A DNA stretch of 64,000 nucleotides, from contig CAZIWL010000003.1 in assembly GCA_964542755.1 (NCBI GenBank), positions 36,478 to 100,477 on the forward strand, written 5' to 3'. Made by a program: the position numbers and the translations under genes. Of the stretch, positions 16,360 to 24,558 are shown in pieces. Under the pieces are notes generated by a model that was not told the origin of the DNA, did no database searches, and saw only the letters and a program-made list of their open reading frames with translations. Position 1 is the first letter of the stretch; the number at the start of each line of letters is the position of its first letter. Source of the DNA: SKLM01 sp964542755. Lineage in GTDB: Bacteria > Chloroflexota > Anaerolineae > B4-G1.

Positions 16360-16473
16360 CTACCCCTGGCGCTGCTTGTGCTTGGGGTTCTCACAAATCA
16401 CGTACACTCTGCCCCGTCTTCGAACGATCTTGCACTTCGGGCACATCTTCTTAACCGATGCTCTAACCTTCAT
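16360..16473 (-). CDS. rpmJ: 50S ribosomal protein L36
   Basis: A 37-residue protein reading MKVRASVKKMCPKCKIVRR and ending NPKHKQRQG. Cys11, Cys14, Cys27 and His32 form the zinc site, so this is the zinc-binding form. A ribosome site AGGAGGA precedes the ATG. It lies between map and rpsM as usual, but infA, commonly placed here, is absent. Confidence 0.95.
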   Translation of the reverse strand: MKVRASVKKMCPKCKIVRRRGRVYVICENPKHKQRQG

Positions 16474-16528
16474 CACTTCCTCCTACGGAAACGACCTTGT
16501 CCTACGTACAACCCTAGCTGCCACAACG

Positions 16529-16561
16529 CCGGCCAGCGCGCTACCGCGCGACGCTGGCTGG
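16529..16561 (-). promoter_or_regulatory. Hairpin between map and rpmJ
   Basis: A ten-base-pair stem CCAGCCAGCG/CGCTGGCCGG (one G-T pair) closes a loop that itself holds a GCG/CGC pair. No T-run follows, so it is more likely an RNA processing or stability element than a terminator. It fills most of the 120-base gap where infA is often found. Confidence 0.4.
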
Positions 16562-16594
16562 CACAAGCCCTGCCCAGGCAAGGCCACCCCCAAA

Positions 16595-17356
16595 TCACCA
16601 GGCTGTAAGAATATCCGCCCCTTCCTCAGCGATGGCAATCGTGCGTTCAAAATGCGCCGTCAACTTCCCATTGCGGGACGCCACCGTCCAGTGATCGTCC
16701 AGGACCCGCACACGCGGGCTTCCAATCAGAACCATTGGCTCGAGGGCAATCGTCATACCCTTCCTCAGGCCAACACCGCGCCCGGGCTTGCCGTGATTCG
16801 GCACCTGTGGGTCCTCGTGCATTTTCGTGCCGATGCCGTGGCCCGTGTACTCCCGCACCACCTCGTAGCCTCGTTCCTCCACGTACATCTGGATAGCCGC
16901 GGAAATGTCACCCGACCACCCACCAGCCCTCGCGGCTGCGATCCCTGCATCCAACGCCCCCTCCGTCACCGCCATCAGCTCTTCGGCCTCCCGGCTCGCC
17001 TCCCCCACGGGCAGGGTAACGGCTCCATCCCCGTGATAGCCGTCCAGAATGGTGCCGACATCGATGCTGATGATGTCCCCCTCCTCCAACACCCGGGGGC
17101 CGGGAATACCATGCACCAACTCGTCGTTCACGGAGGCGCAGATTGTCGCCGGAAACGGATGTGCGCTCCCCGGGGGGTACCCCTTGAAAGAGGGGATAGC
17201 CCCGTGCCCCCGAACAATCTCCTCTGCCTTCTGGTCCAATTCCACAGTGGTCACGCCGGGCGCAACCCACTCCCTCATCCTCGTCAGGACCTCAGCCACG
17301 ATCGCATTCGATCGCCGCATCTTCTCGATTTCCGCATCCGACTTCAAGGCAATCAC
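16595..17356 (-). CDS. map: Type I methionine aminopeptidase
   Basis: Protein of 253 residues. Metal ligands can be placed: D in GDIISIDVGTILDGYHGDGA (two aspartates), H in GHGIGTKMHEDPQVPNH, and two glutamates in ALEPMV and TAHFERTIAI. It removes the initiator methionine from new proteins. The GTG start overlaps the adk stop by four bases (GTGA). The gene order secY-adk-map is standard. Confidence 0.96.
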   Translation of the reverse strand: MIALKSDAEIEKMRRSNAIVAEVLTRMREWVAPGVTTVELDQKAEEIVRGHGAIPSFKGYPPGSAHPFPATICASVNDELVHGIPGPRVLEEGDIISIDVGTILDGYHGDGAVTLPVGEASREAEELMAVTEGALDAGIAAARAGGWSGDISAAIQMYVEERGYEVVREYTGHGIGTKMHEDPQVPNHGKPGRGVGLRKGMTIALEPMVLIGSPRVRVLDDHWTVASRNGKLTAHFERTIAIAEEGADILTAW

Positions 17357-18021
17357 GCCGTCTGCCTCGCCTCCCGGATCGCCTCAACCAGATCCTCACC
17401 GACCTCCTCCACCGACTGCTCTCCGTCGATCTCAACGAGGAGGTCCTGCGCGAAGTAATACCCAATCAGCGGGGACGTCTCCTTGTAGTATGTGTACAAC
17501 CGGTGCTTAACCGTCTCCGGATTGTCGTCCTCCCGCTGAGTCAAGTCGCCGCCACAGACTTCGCAGACCCCCTCTTTCTCGGGGGGCTTGAAGACCAGAT
17601 TGTAAACCGCGCCACATTCCTCGCACACGCGCCGCGCCGTGAGCCGCCGCATCACCTCTTCATCACTCACCCTAATGAGCGGTACCACCGTCACCCCTTG
17701 TCCTCGGCCAGCCAGGGCCTCCCTGAGAGCCTCAGCCTGCGTCAGTGTCCGTGGGAAGCCGTCAAGAATCACGCCCTCCTCGCAGTCAGGACGACCGATC
17801 CGCTCCATCACCATGTCAACCGTGACGTCGTCAGGGACTAACTCACCCTTCTCCATATAGGACTGGGCCAACTGCCCCAGCTCCGTCTCCTGACTCAGGT
17901 GATGCCGGAACAGATCACCGCTGGATACGTGGGGCGTCCCCAATGTATCAACCAGACGTTTCGCCTGCGTCCCCTTGCCCGATCCAGGCGGGCCTACCAT
18001 TACCACCACCGTTCCGTTCAT
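17353..18021 (-). CDS. adk: Adenylate kinase, zinc-LID type
   Basis: Protein of 222 residues. The P-loop GPPGSGKGTQAKRL lies at the N-terminus, and DGFPRTLTQAEAL and the AMP-binding SSGDLFR are present. The LID domain carries two CxxC pairs (CEEC and CEVC) spaced to bind zinc, the long Gram-positive-like form. It interconverts ATP, ADP and AMP. It is placed between secY and map, with 12 bases to secY. Confidence 0.97.
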   Translation of the reverse strand: MNGTVVVMVGPPGSGKGTQAKRLVDTLGTPHVSSGDLFRHHLSQETELGQLAQSYMEKGELVPDDVTVDMVMERIGRPDCEEGVILDGFPRTLTQAEALREALAGRGQGVTVVPLIRVSDEEVMRRLTARRVCEECGAVYNLVFKPPEKEGVCEVCGGDLTQREDDNPETVKHRLYTYYKETSPLIGYYFAQDLLVEIDGEQSVEEVGEDLVEAIREARQTA

Positions 18022-18033
18022 CTTACCCCAAGC

Positions 18034-19368
18034 CTACTTGATGAATCCCTCGTAGTGGCGCATCAAGAGCTGTGCCTCAAGCTGCCGCATCGTGTCCAGC
18101 ACCGTGCCGACGACGATCAGCAGTCCGGACGACGTGATCAGCAGCCGGGTCTGGAAGAAAAGGTCCACAATGTACGGAAGGACCGCCACGCCGCCCAAGA
18201 ACAGTGCGCCAACAAGCGTGATCCGACGGTAGACCGCATTGATGTACTCGGCCGTACGTCTACCAGGCCGAATACCCGGGATGAAACCACCTTGCCTCTT
18301 CAAGGTGCCTGGTAGGTCTTGCTGTTGGACCATCACGTCGGTATAGAAGTACGTGAAGCCCACCACCGCGAGGAAATACAGCGCTCCGTAGTATGGGCTC
18401 TGAGCACTGAAGAAATTCATCACCGCCGCGGCAAACCTCCCCACAGCCGGGCTCTCTGCGCCAGTGAAGAACTGGGCGATCACCGCCGGGAACGTCAGGA
18501 TCGACTGCGCGAAGATAAGCGGAATCATACCGGCGGTGTTCACGCGCAGTGGAATGTGCGTGCTCTGCCCGCCGTACATCTTCATCCCGCGCACCCGCTT
18601 CCCATACTGAACGGGAATGCGCCGCTCGCCTTCTTGGATGACCACAATCACGAACATCGTCAGAGCCGTGATGACGAGGAAAATCCCAATCATCAGCACG
18701 GCCATGCCGATGCCGCCCGTCCCAGCCGCCTGCGCCTGCGTCCACGTACTCAACAAGTTCTCCGGTACGCGAGCAACGATCCCGCTGAAGATGATCAAAC
18801 TCAGACCATTGCCAATTCCCTGCTCGGAGATCAGCTCGCCCAGCCAGATGGCAAACATCGTACCCGCCGTCATCGCCACCAGCACGGACACCGTCGAGAC
18901 GATATTCTCCGGCGTGCCAAACCCGAAGTTGGGCAGCACAGGAGTAGCGCTCCCGGCGTTCACCAGCCGGATCTGGCCCAGCGCCTGCAACAGGCCCAGC
19001 GGCACCGTGATGTAGTAGGTCCACTGGTTCATCTTCTCCTGCCCGGCCTCGCCCTCCTCAGCCAACCGTTCCAGACTAGGAATGATGGGTATGAGCAGCT
19101 GGAGAATAATCGACGCCGTCACGTAAGGATAGACGCCGTTCGCCATGACCGAGAACCTCGCAACTGCCCCTCCGGAGAGCATATCCAACAGGTTGAACAA
19201 CCGAGTGGTACCCCCGGTGCCCGCCAGCAACTGCTGCAGGGCCGCCTGATCCACCCCTGGCACCGGCACGTGGGCCGCCAGGCGGTAGATGATGAGGATC
19301 AGCAGCGTATAGATCAGCTTACGCCGCAGATCGGGCAGAGTCAAGGCGTTCTTCAGAGCTTCAATCAT
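18034..19368 (-). CDS. secY: Protein translocase subunit SecY
   Basis: Protein of 444 residues with ten membrane segments. It shows the plug and first helices (LIYTLLILIIYRLAAHVPVPG), the GIGNGLSLIIF block, and the cytoplasmic loop PVQYGKRVRGMKMYGGQST. A late KRQGGFIPGIRPGRRTAEYI matches the conserved fifth cytoplasmic loop that meets SecA and ribosomes. It forms the main protein-export channel with SecE and SecG. It is located after rplO as in most bacteria. Confidence 0.97.
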   Translation of the reverse strand: MIEALKNALTLPDLRRKLIYTLLILIIYRLAAHVPVPGVDQAALQQLLAGTGGTTRLFNLLDMLSGGAVARFSVMANGVYPYVTASIILQLLIPIIPSLERLAEEGEAGQEKMNQWTYYITVPLGLLQALGQIRLVNAGSATPVLPNFGFGTPENIVSTVSVLVAMTAGTMFAIWLGELISEQGIGNGLSLIIFSGIVARVPENLLSTWTQAQAAGTGGIGMAVLMIGIFLVITALTMFVIVVIQEGERRIPVQYGKRVRGMKMYGGQSTHIPLRVNTAGMIPLIFAQSILTFPAVIAQFFTGAESPAVGRFAAAVMNFFSAQSPYYGALYFLAVVGFTYFYTDVMVQQQDLPGTLKRQGGFIPGIRPGRRTAEYINAVYRRITLVGALFLGGVAVLPYIVDLFFQTRLLITSSGLLIVVGTVLDTMRQLEAQLLMRHYEGFIK

Positions 19369-19419
19369 CGTTTCAGTCCTCTAACTACCTGTCTATCCTT
19401 GAGCGATACCAATCCGGCA

Positions 19420-19905
19420 CTACCGAGTGCGGTGTCCACCCCGCTGCCAGGGAAGCTCCTCCACGACACCCCCGGCCTCCTCGATCTTCGTCCGCGCGCT
19501 CTTTGAAAAGCGGTGAGCCTTGACGGTCAGCGAATAGTCGATGTCGCCCCGCCCGAGCACAACCACCAGTTCCTTCCCGCTGTTCAACACGCCCGCCTCA
19601 ACCAACGACTCCGGACTAACCTCATCGCCCTCTTCAAAACCAGCAAGCACAATGCGCTTGATATTGACCGGCGTGAACTCAACCTTCCACGGGTCGCGGA
19701 ACCCCGTCCCGCGGGGGCTCGGCACGCGCTTCCATAACGGGTTCTGCCCGCCCTCGAAGCCCGGCCGAACGCCGCCACCGCTCCGAGCATTCTGGCCCTT
19801 CGTACCTCGTCCTGCCGTCTTTCCGTAGCCCGAACCGCGACCGCGTCCAACCCGCTTGCGATTCTTCTTCGCTCCCTCCGCCGGCTTCAGCTCATGCAAC
19901 TTCAT
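19420..19905 (-). CDS. rplO: 50S ribosomal protein L15
   Basis: Protein of 161 residues starting MKLHELKPAEGAKKNRKRVG, with the Gly/Arg-rich GRGRGSGYGKTAGRGTKGQ segment and the C-terminal core GGVVEELPW. The ATG at 19905 has GGAGG upstream; a TTG 12 bases earlier was rejected. Its start lies 13 bases after rpmD. Confidence 0.96.
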   Translation of the reverse strand: MKLHELKPAEGAKKNRKRVGRGRGSGYGKTAGRGTKGQNARSGGGVRPGFEGGQNPLWKRVPSPRGTGFRDPWKVEFTPVNIKRIVLAGFEEGDEVSPESLVEAGVLNSGKELVVVLGRGDIDYSLTVKAHRFSKSARTKIEEAGGVVEELPWQRGGHRTR

Positions 19906-19917
19906 GACTGCCTCCAA

Positions 19918-20115
19918 CTACCCTTCGTCACTAAAAACCTCGACCGACACCAGATGACTAACGGTTGCCACCATCCCGCGGATCGTGGGTGTGTTACCAC
20001 GCTCCACGGTCTGATGCATCTTCTTCAAGCCCAGGGCTCGCACCGTCTCTTTCTGGTGGCGGGGGTAACCAATCGGGCTCTTGGTTAGCTTGATTCGCAA
20101 TCTCTCGGCCATCAT
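19918..20115 (-). CDS. rpmD: 50S ribosomal protein L30
   Basis: A 65-residue protein with the short bacterial L30 pattern LRIKLTKSPIGYPRHQKETV and LGLKKMHQTVER. Two consecutive ATG codons begin it; the first overlaps the rpsE stop (ATGA) and has GGAG six bases upstream. Confidence 0.95.
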   Translation of the reverse strand: MMAERLRIKLTKSPIGYPRHQKETVRALGLKKMHQTVERGNTPTIRGMVATVSHLVSVEVFSDEG

Positions 20116-20615
20116 TCCCGGCTCCAGAACGGCTTGACCCTCTCCTCCGGCACGCCGCGCTCCCGAGCAACTTCCTCCACGCTTCGCAGCCTCTGAAGCC
20201 CGTCCATGGCCGCCCGAACCACACTGAGAGCGTTGGTGCTACCTAACGACTTGGTCAGCACATCGTCGATCCCGGCTGCCTTCATAACGGCGCGCACGTT
20301 GCCCGCGGCGATGACACCAGTTCCGGGTGCGGCGGGTTTCAGCATGACCCTGGCTCCGCCGCAGATCCCCACGACCTCGTGTGGGATGGTGCTCCCCAAG
20401 CGGGGCACTGTCATCATATCATCCCGCGCCCGATCCATCCCCTTATGAATGGCATCCGGAACACCTCGAGCCTTCCCGATACCCATGCCCACGCGTCCCC
20501 GATTGTCGCCAACCACTGACACAACACGGAACGAAAAGCGGCGACCACCCTTGACCACGTTAGCAACCCGCGTAATATCTACGACATGTTCATCCAGTTC
20601 TTCACGATTCGCCAT
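20112..20615 (-). CDS. rpsE: 30S ribosomal protein S5
   Basis: Protein of 167 residues. The N-terminal double-stranded-RNA-binding half has VVKGGRRFSFRVVSVVGD and GRVGMGIGKARGVPDAI. The C-terminal half has VMLKPAAPGTGVIAAG and VRAVMKAAGIDDVLTKSLGS. Its stop overlaps the rpmD start. S5 sits at the mRNA entry site. Confidence 0.97.
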   Translation of the reverse strand: MANREELDEHVVDITRVANVVKGGRRFSFRVVSVVGDNRGRVGMGIGKARGVPDAIHKGMDRARDDMMTVPRLGSTIPHEVVGICGGARVMLKPAAPGTGVIAAGNVRAVMKAAGIDDVLTKSLGSTNALSVVRAAMDGLQRLRSVEEVARERGVPEERVKPFWSRE

Positions 20616-20642
20616 GCTGCCTCCGTTACCTCAGTCGCATCT

Positions 20643-21008
20643 CTAGAATTCGAGTCCCTTCTCGCGGGCTGCTTCCGCCAGTGCCCTCACGCGGCCGTGA
20701 TGCTTGTACCCACCGCGATCGAAGACTACCCTCTTAATTCCCTTCTCCAGCGCTCGATCCGCTGCAACCTCACCCACTACTCGAGCTTGCTCGATCTTCG
20801 AAAGCCCGTCGAGCTGGCCCCTGATCTCTGGGTCGATAGTCGACGCCGAGACCAGCGTATGCCCCGCCCAGTCGTCGATAATCTGGGCGTAGATGTGCTG
20901 CAGGCTCCGATAGACGTTCAGGCGCGGACGATCGGGAGATCCCACAACCTTTTTCCGAATGCGCGCGTGCCGTCTACGTCGAGCTACTTCGCGATCAACT
21001 CCTGGCAT
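20643..21008 (-). CDS. rplR: 50S ribosomal protein L18
   Basis: Protein of 121 residues with a basic N-terminus (REVARRRRHARIRKKV), then GSPDRPRLNVYRSLQHIYAQ and the C-terminal FDRGGYKHHGRVRALAEAAR that ends in a Gly-Leu-Glu-Phe tail typical of L18. It binds 5S rRNA with L5. Confidence 0.97.
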   Translation of the reverse strand: MPGVDREVARRRRHARIRKKVVGSPDRPRLNVYRSLQHIYAQIIDDWAGHTLVSASTIDPEIRGQLDGLSKIEQARVVGEVAADRALEKGIKRVVFDRGGYKHHGRVRALAEAAREKGLEF

Positions 21009-21034
21009 ATCTCACCTTCAACTTGTTATCTAGC

Positions 21035-21595
21035 CTAGTAGGTACCGGCGCCTATCTTTCCAGCCTTACCGGCCTTCCGAGACACGTGCTCGCCAAGATA
21101 CCGAACGCCCTTCCCCTGATACGGTTCCGGTGGACGCCACGCCCGGATCTCCGCCGCCATCTTCCCCACCAACTCCTTGCTGGCCCCTCGCACAGTGATG
21201 ATCTTCTTTCGGGCCTCGACGTCAAACTCAATCCCCTCCGGGGGTGATATGCGCAGCGGATGCGAGAACCCCAGCTGGAGGTCAAGCGACCCATCCCCTT
21301 CAAGCTCCACGCGGTAGCCGACTCCGTGAATCTCCAGCTTCTTCTCATACCCTTCCTTCACGCCCACCACCATGTTGTACAGCAGTGACCGCGTCAGACC
21401 GTGCAGTTGCCGATGCCGGCGCTGGTCCGTCGGCCGTCGAACGATCAGCTGACCGTTCTCCCTCACGATCTCCATATCCGGGTCGAAGTCCCGCGTCAGA
21501 TCCCCCTTGGGGCCCGACACACTGACAGTACTCCCATCGATATCAACCTGAACACCCTCCGGAATAGTGACAGGCATTCTTCCCACTCGTGACAT
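21035..21595 (-). CDS. rplF: 50S ribosomal protein L6
   Basis: Protein of 186 residues opening MSRVGRMPVTIPEGVQVDID, with the two-fold repeat of the family and the C-terminal signature PPEPYQGKGVRYLGEHVSRK. It lies in the standard order between rpsH and rplR. Confidence 0.97.
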   Translation of the reverse strand: MSRVGRMPVTIPEGVQVDIDGSTVSVSGPKGDLTRDFDPDMEIVRENGQLIVRRPTDQRRHRQLHGLTRSLLYNMVVGVKEGYEKKLEIHGVGYRVELEGDGSLDLQLGFSHPLRISPPEGIEFDVEARKKIITVRGASKELVGKMAAEIRAWRPPEPYQGKGVRYLGEHVSRKAGKAGKIGAGTY

Positions 21596-21616
21596 GCTAA
21601 GTCCTCCTCCAACCAG

Positions 21617-22024
21617 CTACCAAATGTAACACAGTACCTCGCCGCCCACGCCCAACCGTCGCGCCTTCTGAGCGGTCATCACACCCTTCGACGTTGTCAC
21701 GATGGCAATGCCCATGCCGCTCCTCACCCAGGGCAAGTCCGTGGCCCCACGGTAAATCCGCCGCCCGGGCTTACTGACCCGCTTCATGCTCCGGATGACA
21801 GGGTGCCGTTCCTTCCTCTCACCGACGTACTTGATGTCAATAACCAGGTTCGGCTGTGGGACATCGTCCGTCAAATGATAGTCCTCGATGAATCCTTCCT
21901 CTTTGAGGATCTTGGCGATATCCACCTTGATACTGGACGAAGGAATCCCGACCTGCCTGTAGCCGGCAATCAAGGCATTGCGAATACGTGCCAACATATC
22001 AGATATTGGATCAGAAATGGTCAT
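21617..22024 (-). CDS. rpsH: 30S ribosomal protein S8
   Basis: Protein of 135 residues starting MTISDPISDMLARIRNALIA. The C-terminal block GIAIVTTSKGVMTAQKARRL with GGEVLCYIW at the very end is diagnostic of S8, which binds the central domain of 16S rRNA. Confidence 0.97.
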   Translation of the reverse strand: MTISDPISDMLARIRNALIAGYRQVGIPSSSIKVDIAKILKEEGFIEDYHLTDDVPQPNLVIDIKYVGERKERHPVIRSMKRVSKPGRRIYRGATDLPWVRSGMGIAIVTTSKGVMTAQKARRLGVGGEVLCYIW

Positions 22025-22069
22025 TGGATAAGATCTCCCCGCGGCAAACGTCCTACACGCCGCCCTACG

Positions 22070-22252
22070 CTACCAGCTAGCCTTCCTCACGCCAGGTATC
22101 TCACCTTTGAGCGCTAGCTCCCGGAAGCAGATGCGGCACAACTGAAAGCGGCGCATATAGCCCCGTGGCCGGCCACAGCGATTGCAGCGATTGACTTCAC
22201 GAACCTCGTACTTACGGTCCTTCTCTCGCTCGATCAAAGCTTTTCTCGTCAT
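22070..22252 (-). CDS. rpsN: 30S ribosomal protein S14, zinc-binding (type Z)
   Basis: A 60-residue protein with CNRC and CRIC pairs forming a zinc site, the short type Z form rather than the 100-residue zinc-free form. The C-terminal GEIPGVRKASW is conserved. It lies between rplE and rpsH. Confidence 0.97.
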   Translation of the reverse strand: MTRKALIEREKDRKYEVREVNRCNRCGRPRGYMRRFQLCRICFRELALKGEIPGVRKASW

Positions 22253-22276
22253 ACTGACTCCTCTATGCTCATGTGC

Positions 22277-22822
22277 CTACTGACCAGAGCGGCGGAACGG
22301 CATCCCCAACAATTCCAGTAGCCGACGTCCCTCTTCGTCCGTCTCCGCCGTCGTGACCAGGCTGATCTCCATCCCGCGCACCTGGTCCACCGACTCAATA
22401 TCGATCTCTGGAAAGACCAATTGCTCTGTCAACCCCACCGTGTAGTTTCCGCGACCGTCCAGCTTGTCCTTCACGCCACGGAAGTCCCTCTGGCGGGCCA
22501 GCGCCACGTTGCACAGTCGGTCCACAAACGCCCACATCCGAGGCCCCCTCAGCGTCACTTTCACCCCGATAGGGTCTCCCTCGCGGATCTTGAAGGCTGA
22601 GATGGACCGCTTCGCCCGCGTCACTACCGGACGCTGTCCCGTGATTGTCGTGATGTCCTGCACGGTATGATCCAGCGCCCTCGGATTGTCCAAACCATCC
22701 CCGACGCCCACGTTCACGACGACCTTCGTAAGACGCGGCACTTCCATAATATTCTCGTACGCAAATTCATCCATCATGGTCGGCCGAACTTCGTCGCGGT
22801 AACGTTCTTTCAGTCGCTGCAT
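22277..22822 (-). CDS. rplE: 50S ribosomal protein L5
   Basis: Protein of 181 residues. It has MEVPRLTKVVVNVGVGD, ITGQRPVVTRAKRSISAFKI and IDIESVDQVRGMEISLVTTA, covering the 5S rRNA-binding surface. Length and position are standard. Confidence 0.97.
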   Translation of the reverse strand: MQRLKERYRDEVRPTMMDEFAYENIMEVPRLTKVVVNVGVGDGLDNPRALDHTVQDITTITGQRPVVTRAKRSISAFKIREGDPIGVKVTLRGPRMWAFVDRLCNVALARQRDFRGVKDKLDGRGNYTVGLTEQLVFPEIDIESVDQVRGMEISLVTTAETDEEGRRLLELLGMPFRRSGQ

Positions 22823-22834
22823 CTATCTACCCCT

Positions 22835-23158
22835 CTAGCTTGGTATCGTCTCGCCGCACTTCTTGCACACCCGTACCTTGCGCCCACCGTCCTGCTGAAA
22901 CCCAACACGCGTACGCTCGTTGCATGCCGGGCATACAAGCATCACATTCGAGCTGTCGATCGGCGCCTCAAACTCGATAATCCCGGGTTGCACATCGCGA
23001 CGACCAGCGCGCATCGGGCGCTGATGCTTCTTCACAATATTCACCCCGGAGACGACGACCTTTCTCTTGTCGGGCTTCACCTGCTGCACCTTGCCCCGCA
23101 GTCCGCGCCCGTCCCCGGAGACGACCTCTACTGTATCACCCTTTTTTATTCGGTTCAC
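22835..23158 (-). CDS. rplX: 50S ribosomal protein L24
   Basis: Protein of 107 residues starting at a GTG. The N-terminal KOW motif is IKKGDTVEVVSGDGRGLRGKV, here split by no insertion, followed by GVNIVKKHQRP. The C-terminus contains two CxxC pairs (CPAC and CKKC), a small zinc-ribbon-like element found in many L24 proteins. Confidence 0.96.
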   Translation of the reverse strand: MNRIKKGDTVEVVSGDGRGLRGKVQQVKPDKRKVVVSGVNIVKKHQRPMRAGRRDVQPGIIEFEAPIDSSNVMLVCPACNERTRVGFQQDGGRKVRVCKKCGETIPS

Positions 23159-23186
23159 CGTACCACCTCTCAGCCCTGCGTCCTAC

Positions 23187-23558
23187 CTACACAACCTCGG
23201 GAGCCAGGGAGACGATTTTCATGAAACCCTTCTCCCGCAACTCGCGCGCCACAGGCCCGAAGATGCGCGTCCCGAGTGGGTTGCTGCTCGTTCCCTCAAG
23301 AATCACCGCAGCGTTGTCGTCGAAGCGAATACTTGAGCCATCAGCGCGCCGATGCTCCTTCGCCGTTCGTACGATCACCGCACGCACGACCTCGCCCTTC
23401 TCCACCTGGGCGCGAGCCGCCGCGTTCCTGACGCTTGCGATGACGATGTCCCCCACCCCGCCGTACCGCCGGGCACTGCCCCCAGTGACACGTATCACAT
23501 TCAACTGCCGCACACCGGTGTTGTCCGCTGTACGAATCTGGCTTTCTTGCTGGATCAT
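23187..23558 (-). CDS. rplN: 50S ribosomal protein L14
   Basis: Protein of 123 residues opening MIQQESQIRTADNTGVRQLN, with the signature GDIVIASVRNAAARAQVEKG and the end RELREKGFMKIVSLAPEVV. Its ATG overlaps the rpsQ stop by four bases (ATGA). L14 lies on the 50S face that contacts the small subunit. Confidence 0.97.
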   Translation of the reverse strand: MIQQESQIRTADNTGVRQLNVIRVTGGSARRYGGVGDIVIASVRNAAARAQVEKGEVVRAVIVRTAKEHRRADGSSIRFDDNAAVILEGTSSNPLGTRIFGPVARELREKGFMKIVSLAPEVV

Positions 23559-23824
23559 CGCCCCACCTCAGCGATTTTCGACCGCTCCACGACCTCCTCC
23601 ACGCGCCAGTTCTTCTGGCGGCTCAGAGGCCTGGATTCGACAATACGCACAGTATCACCAGCGCGGCAGGTGTTCTCCTCATCGTGCACCTTGTACTTCT
23701 TGCGCAACCGCATCACCTTCTCGTAAAGAGGATGGCGAGCCGAGCGCTCCACTTCGACCACCGCCGTCTTGTCCATCTTCGCACTTACAACCGTGCCCAC
23801 TAAGCTCTTCCGCTGCCCTTTCAC
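23555..23824 (-). CDS. rpsQ: 30S ribosomal protein S17
   Basis: Protein of 89 residues. It has RKSLVGTVVSAKMDKTAVV and GDTVRIVESRPLSRQKNWRV, the S17 OB-fold signature. The GTG start overlaps the rpmC stop (GTGA), and its own stop overlaps rplN, so three genes are tightly coupled. Confidence 0.96.
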   Translation of the reverse strand: MKGQRKSLVGTVVSAKMDKTAVVEVERSARHPLYEKVMRLRKKYKVHDEENTCRAGDTVRIVESRPLSRQKNWRVEEVVERSKIAEVGR

Positions 23825-24099
23825 CGTGCCTCCTTAGCTGACATGTCAGCCGATGACGTGTCAGCCGCTGACGTGTCAGCCGCTGAGGTGTCAGCCACCA
23901 TCTCAGCGATCAGCTCTCGCTCTCGCGTGATCGTCTTCATCCGAGCGATATCTCGCTTGACCCGCTTGATCTGATTGAAGTCCTCCAAGCGCCCCAGGTT
24001 CATCTGGCGGCGCAGCGTGAAGAGCTCACGATGAGCCTCGTCAAGCCGATGCTCGATCTCATCCGTTGTCCACTCGCGAATCTCTCTTGCTTCTACCAT
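23821..24099 (-). CDS. rpmC: 50S ribosomal protein L29 with repeat-encoded C-terminal tail
   Basis: The first 67 residues are normal L29: REIREWTTDEIEHRLDEA, LFTLRRQMNLGRLED and IKRVKRDIARMKTITRE. The usual protein ends near there. Here about 25 more residues follow, mostly a five-residue repeat of the type ADTSA, encoded by four 15-base tandem units. The tail is acidic and Ser/Thr/Ala-rich, unlike the basic core, and probably disordered on the 50S surface near the exit tunnel. The reading frame stays open through the repeat and meets rpsQ with a GTGA overlap. Confidence 0.94.
   Translation of the reverse strand: MVEAREIREWTTDEIEHRLDEAHRELFTLRRQMNLGRLEDFNQIKRVKRDIARMKTITRERELIAEMVADTSAADTSAADTSSADMSAKEAR
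23837..23896 (-). repeat. Four tandem 15-base near-palindromic repeats inside rpmC
   Basis: Plus-strand units are GCTGACATGTCAGCC, GATGACGTGTCAGCC, GCTGACGTGTCAGCC and GCTGAGGTGTCAGCC. Fourteen bases of the first unit form a perfect palindrome and the others nearly so. The unit length is a multiple of three, which keeps the L29 frame open. Confidence 0.9.
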
Positions 24100-24102
24100 G
24101 GC

Positions 24103-24528
24103 TCACTCTCCGCCAGTGACGTCGTCGCGCTTCACGAACTGGCAATCAATAGGCAGCTTGTGGGAAGCCAGACGGAACGCCTCACGCGCCATCTCCTCGG
24201 ACACACCGCTGAGTTCGAACAGTATGCGGCCTGGCCGTACCACGGCCACCCAGTGGTCCACCTCACCCTTACCCTTGCCCATCCGCGTCTCGGCAGCTTT
24301 GACTGTCACGGGTTTGTCAGGAAAAATCCTGATCCAGTGCTTCCCGCGCCGCCGGACGTGTCGAACGATGGACGTCCTGGCGGACTCGATCTGACGGGCC
24401 GTGATCCAACTCGGTTCGAGGGCCTGGAGGCCAAACTCTCCGAATGAGACCTCGTTCCCCCGGGTCGCCTTACCCTTCATGCGTCCACGGAACCGCTTAC
24501 GATACTTCACGCGCTTTGGCATCAACAT
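24103..24528 (-). CDS. rplP: 50S ribosomal protein L16
   Basis: Protein of 141 residues starting MLMPKRVKYRKRFRGRMKG, with GEFGLQALEPSWITARQIES and RRGKHWIRIFPDKPVTVK, all diagnostic. GGGAG precedes the ATG at 24528; a second in-frame ATG lies six bases later. L16 is close to the peptidyl transferase centre. Confidence 0.96.
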   Translation of the reverse strand: MLMPKRVKYRKRFRGRMKGKATRGNEVSFGEFGLQALEPSWITARQIESARTSIVRHVRRRGKHWIRIFPDKPVTVKAAETRMGKGKGEVDHWVAVVRPGRILFELSGVSEEMAREAFRLASHKLPIDCQFVKRDDVTGGE

Positions 24529-24558
24529 CGTCTCAACTCCCAATCCATCCTTCGTCGG

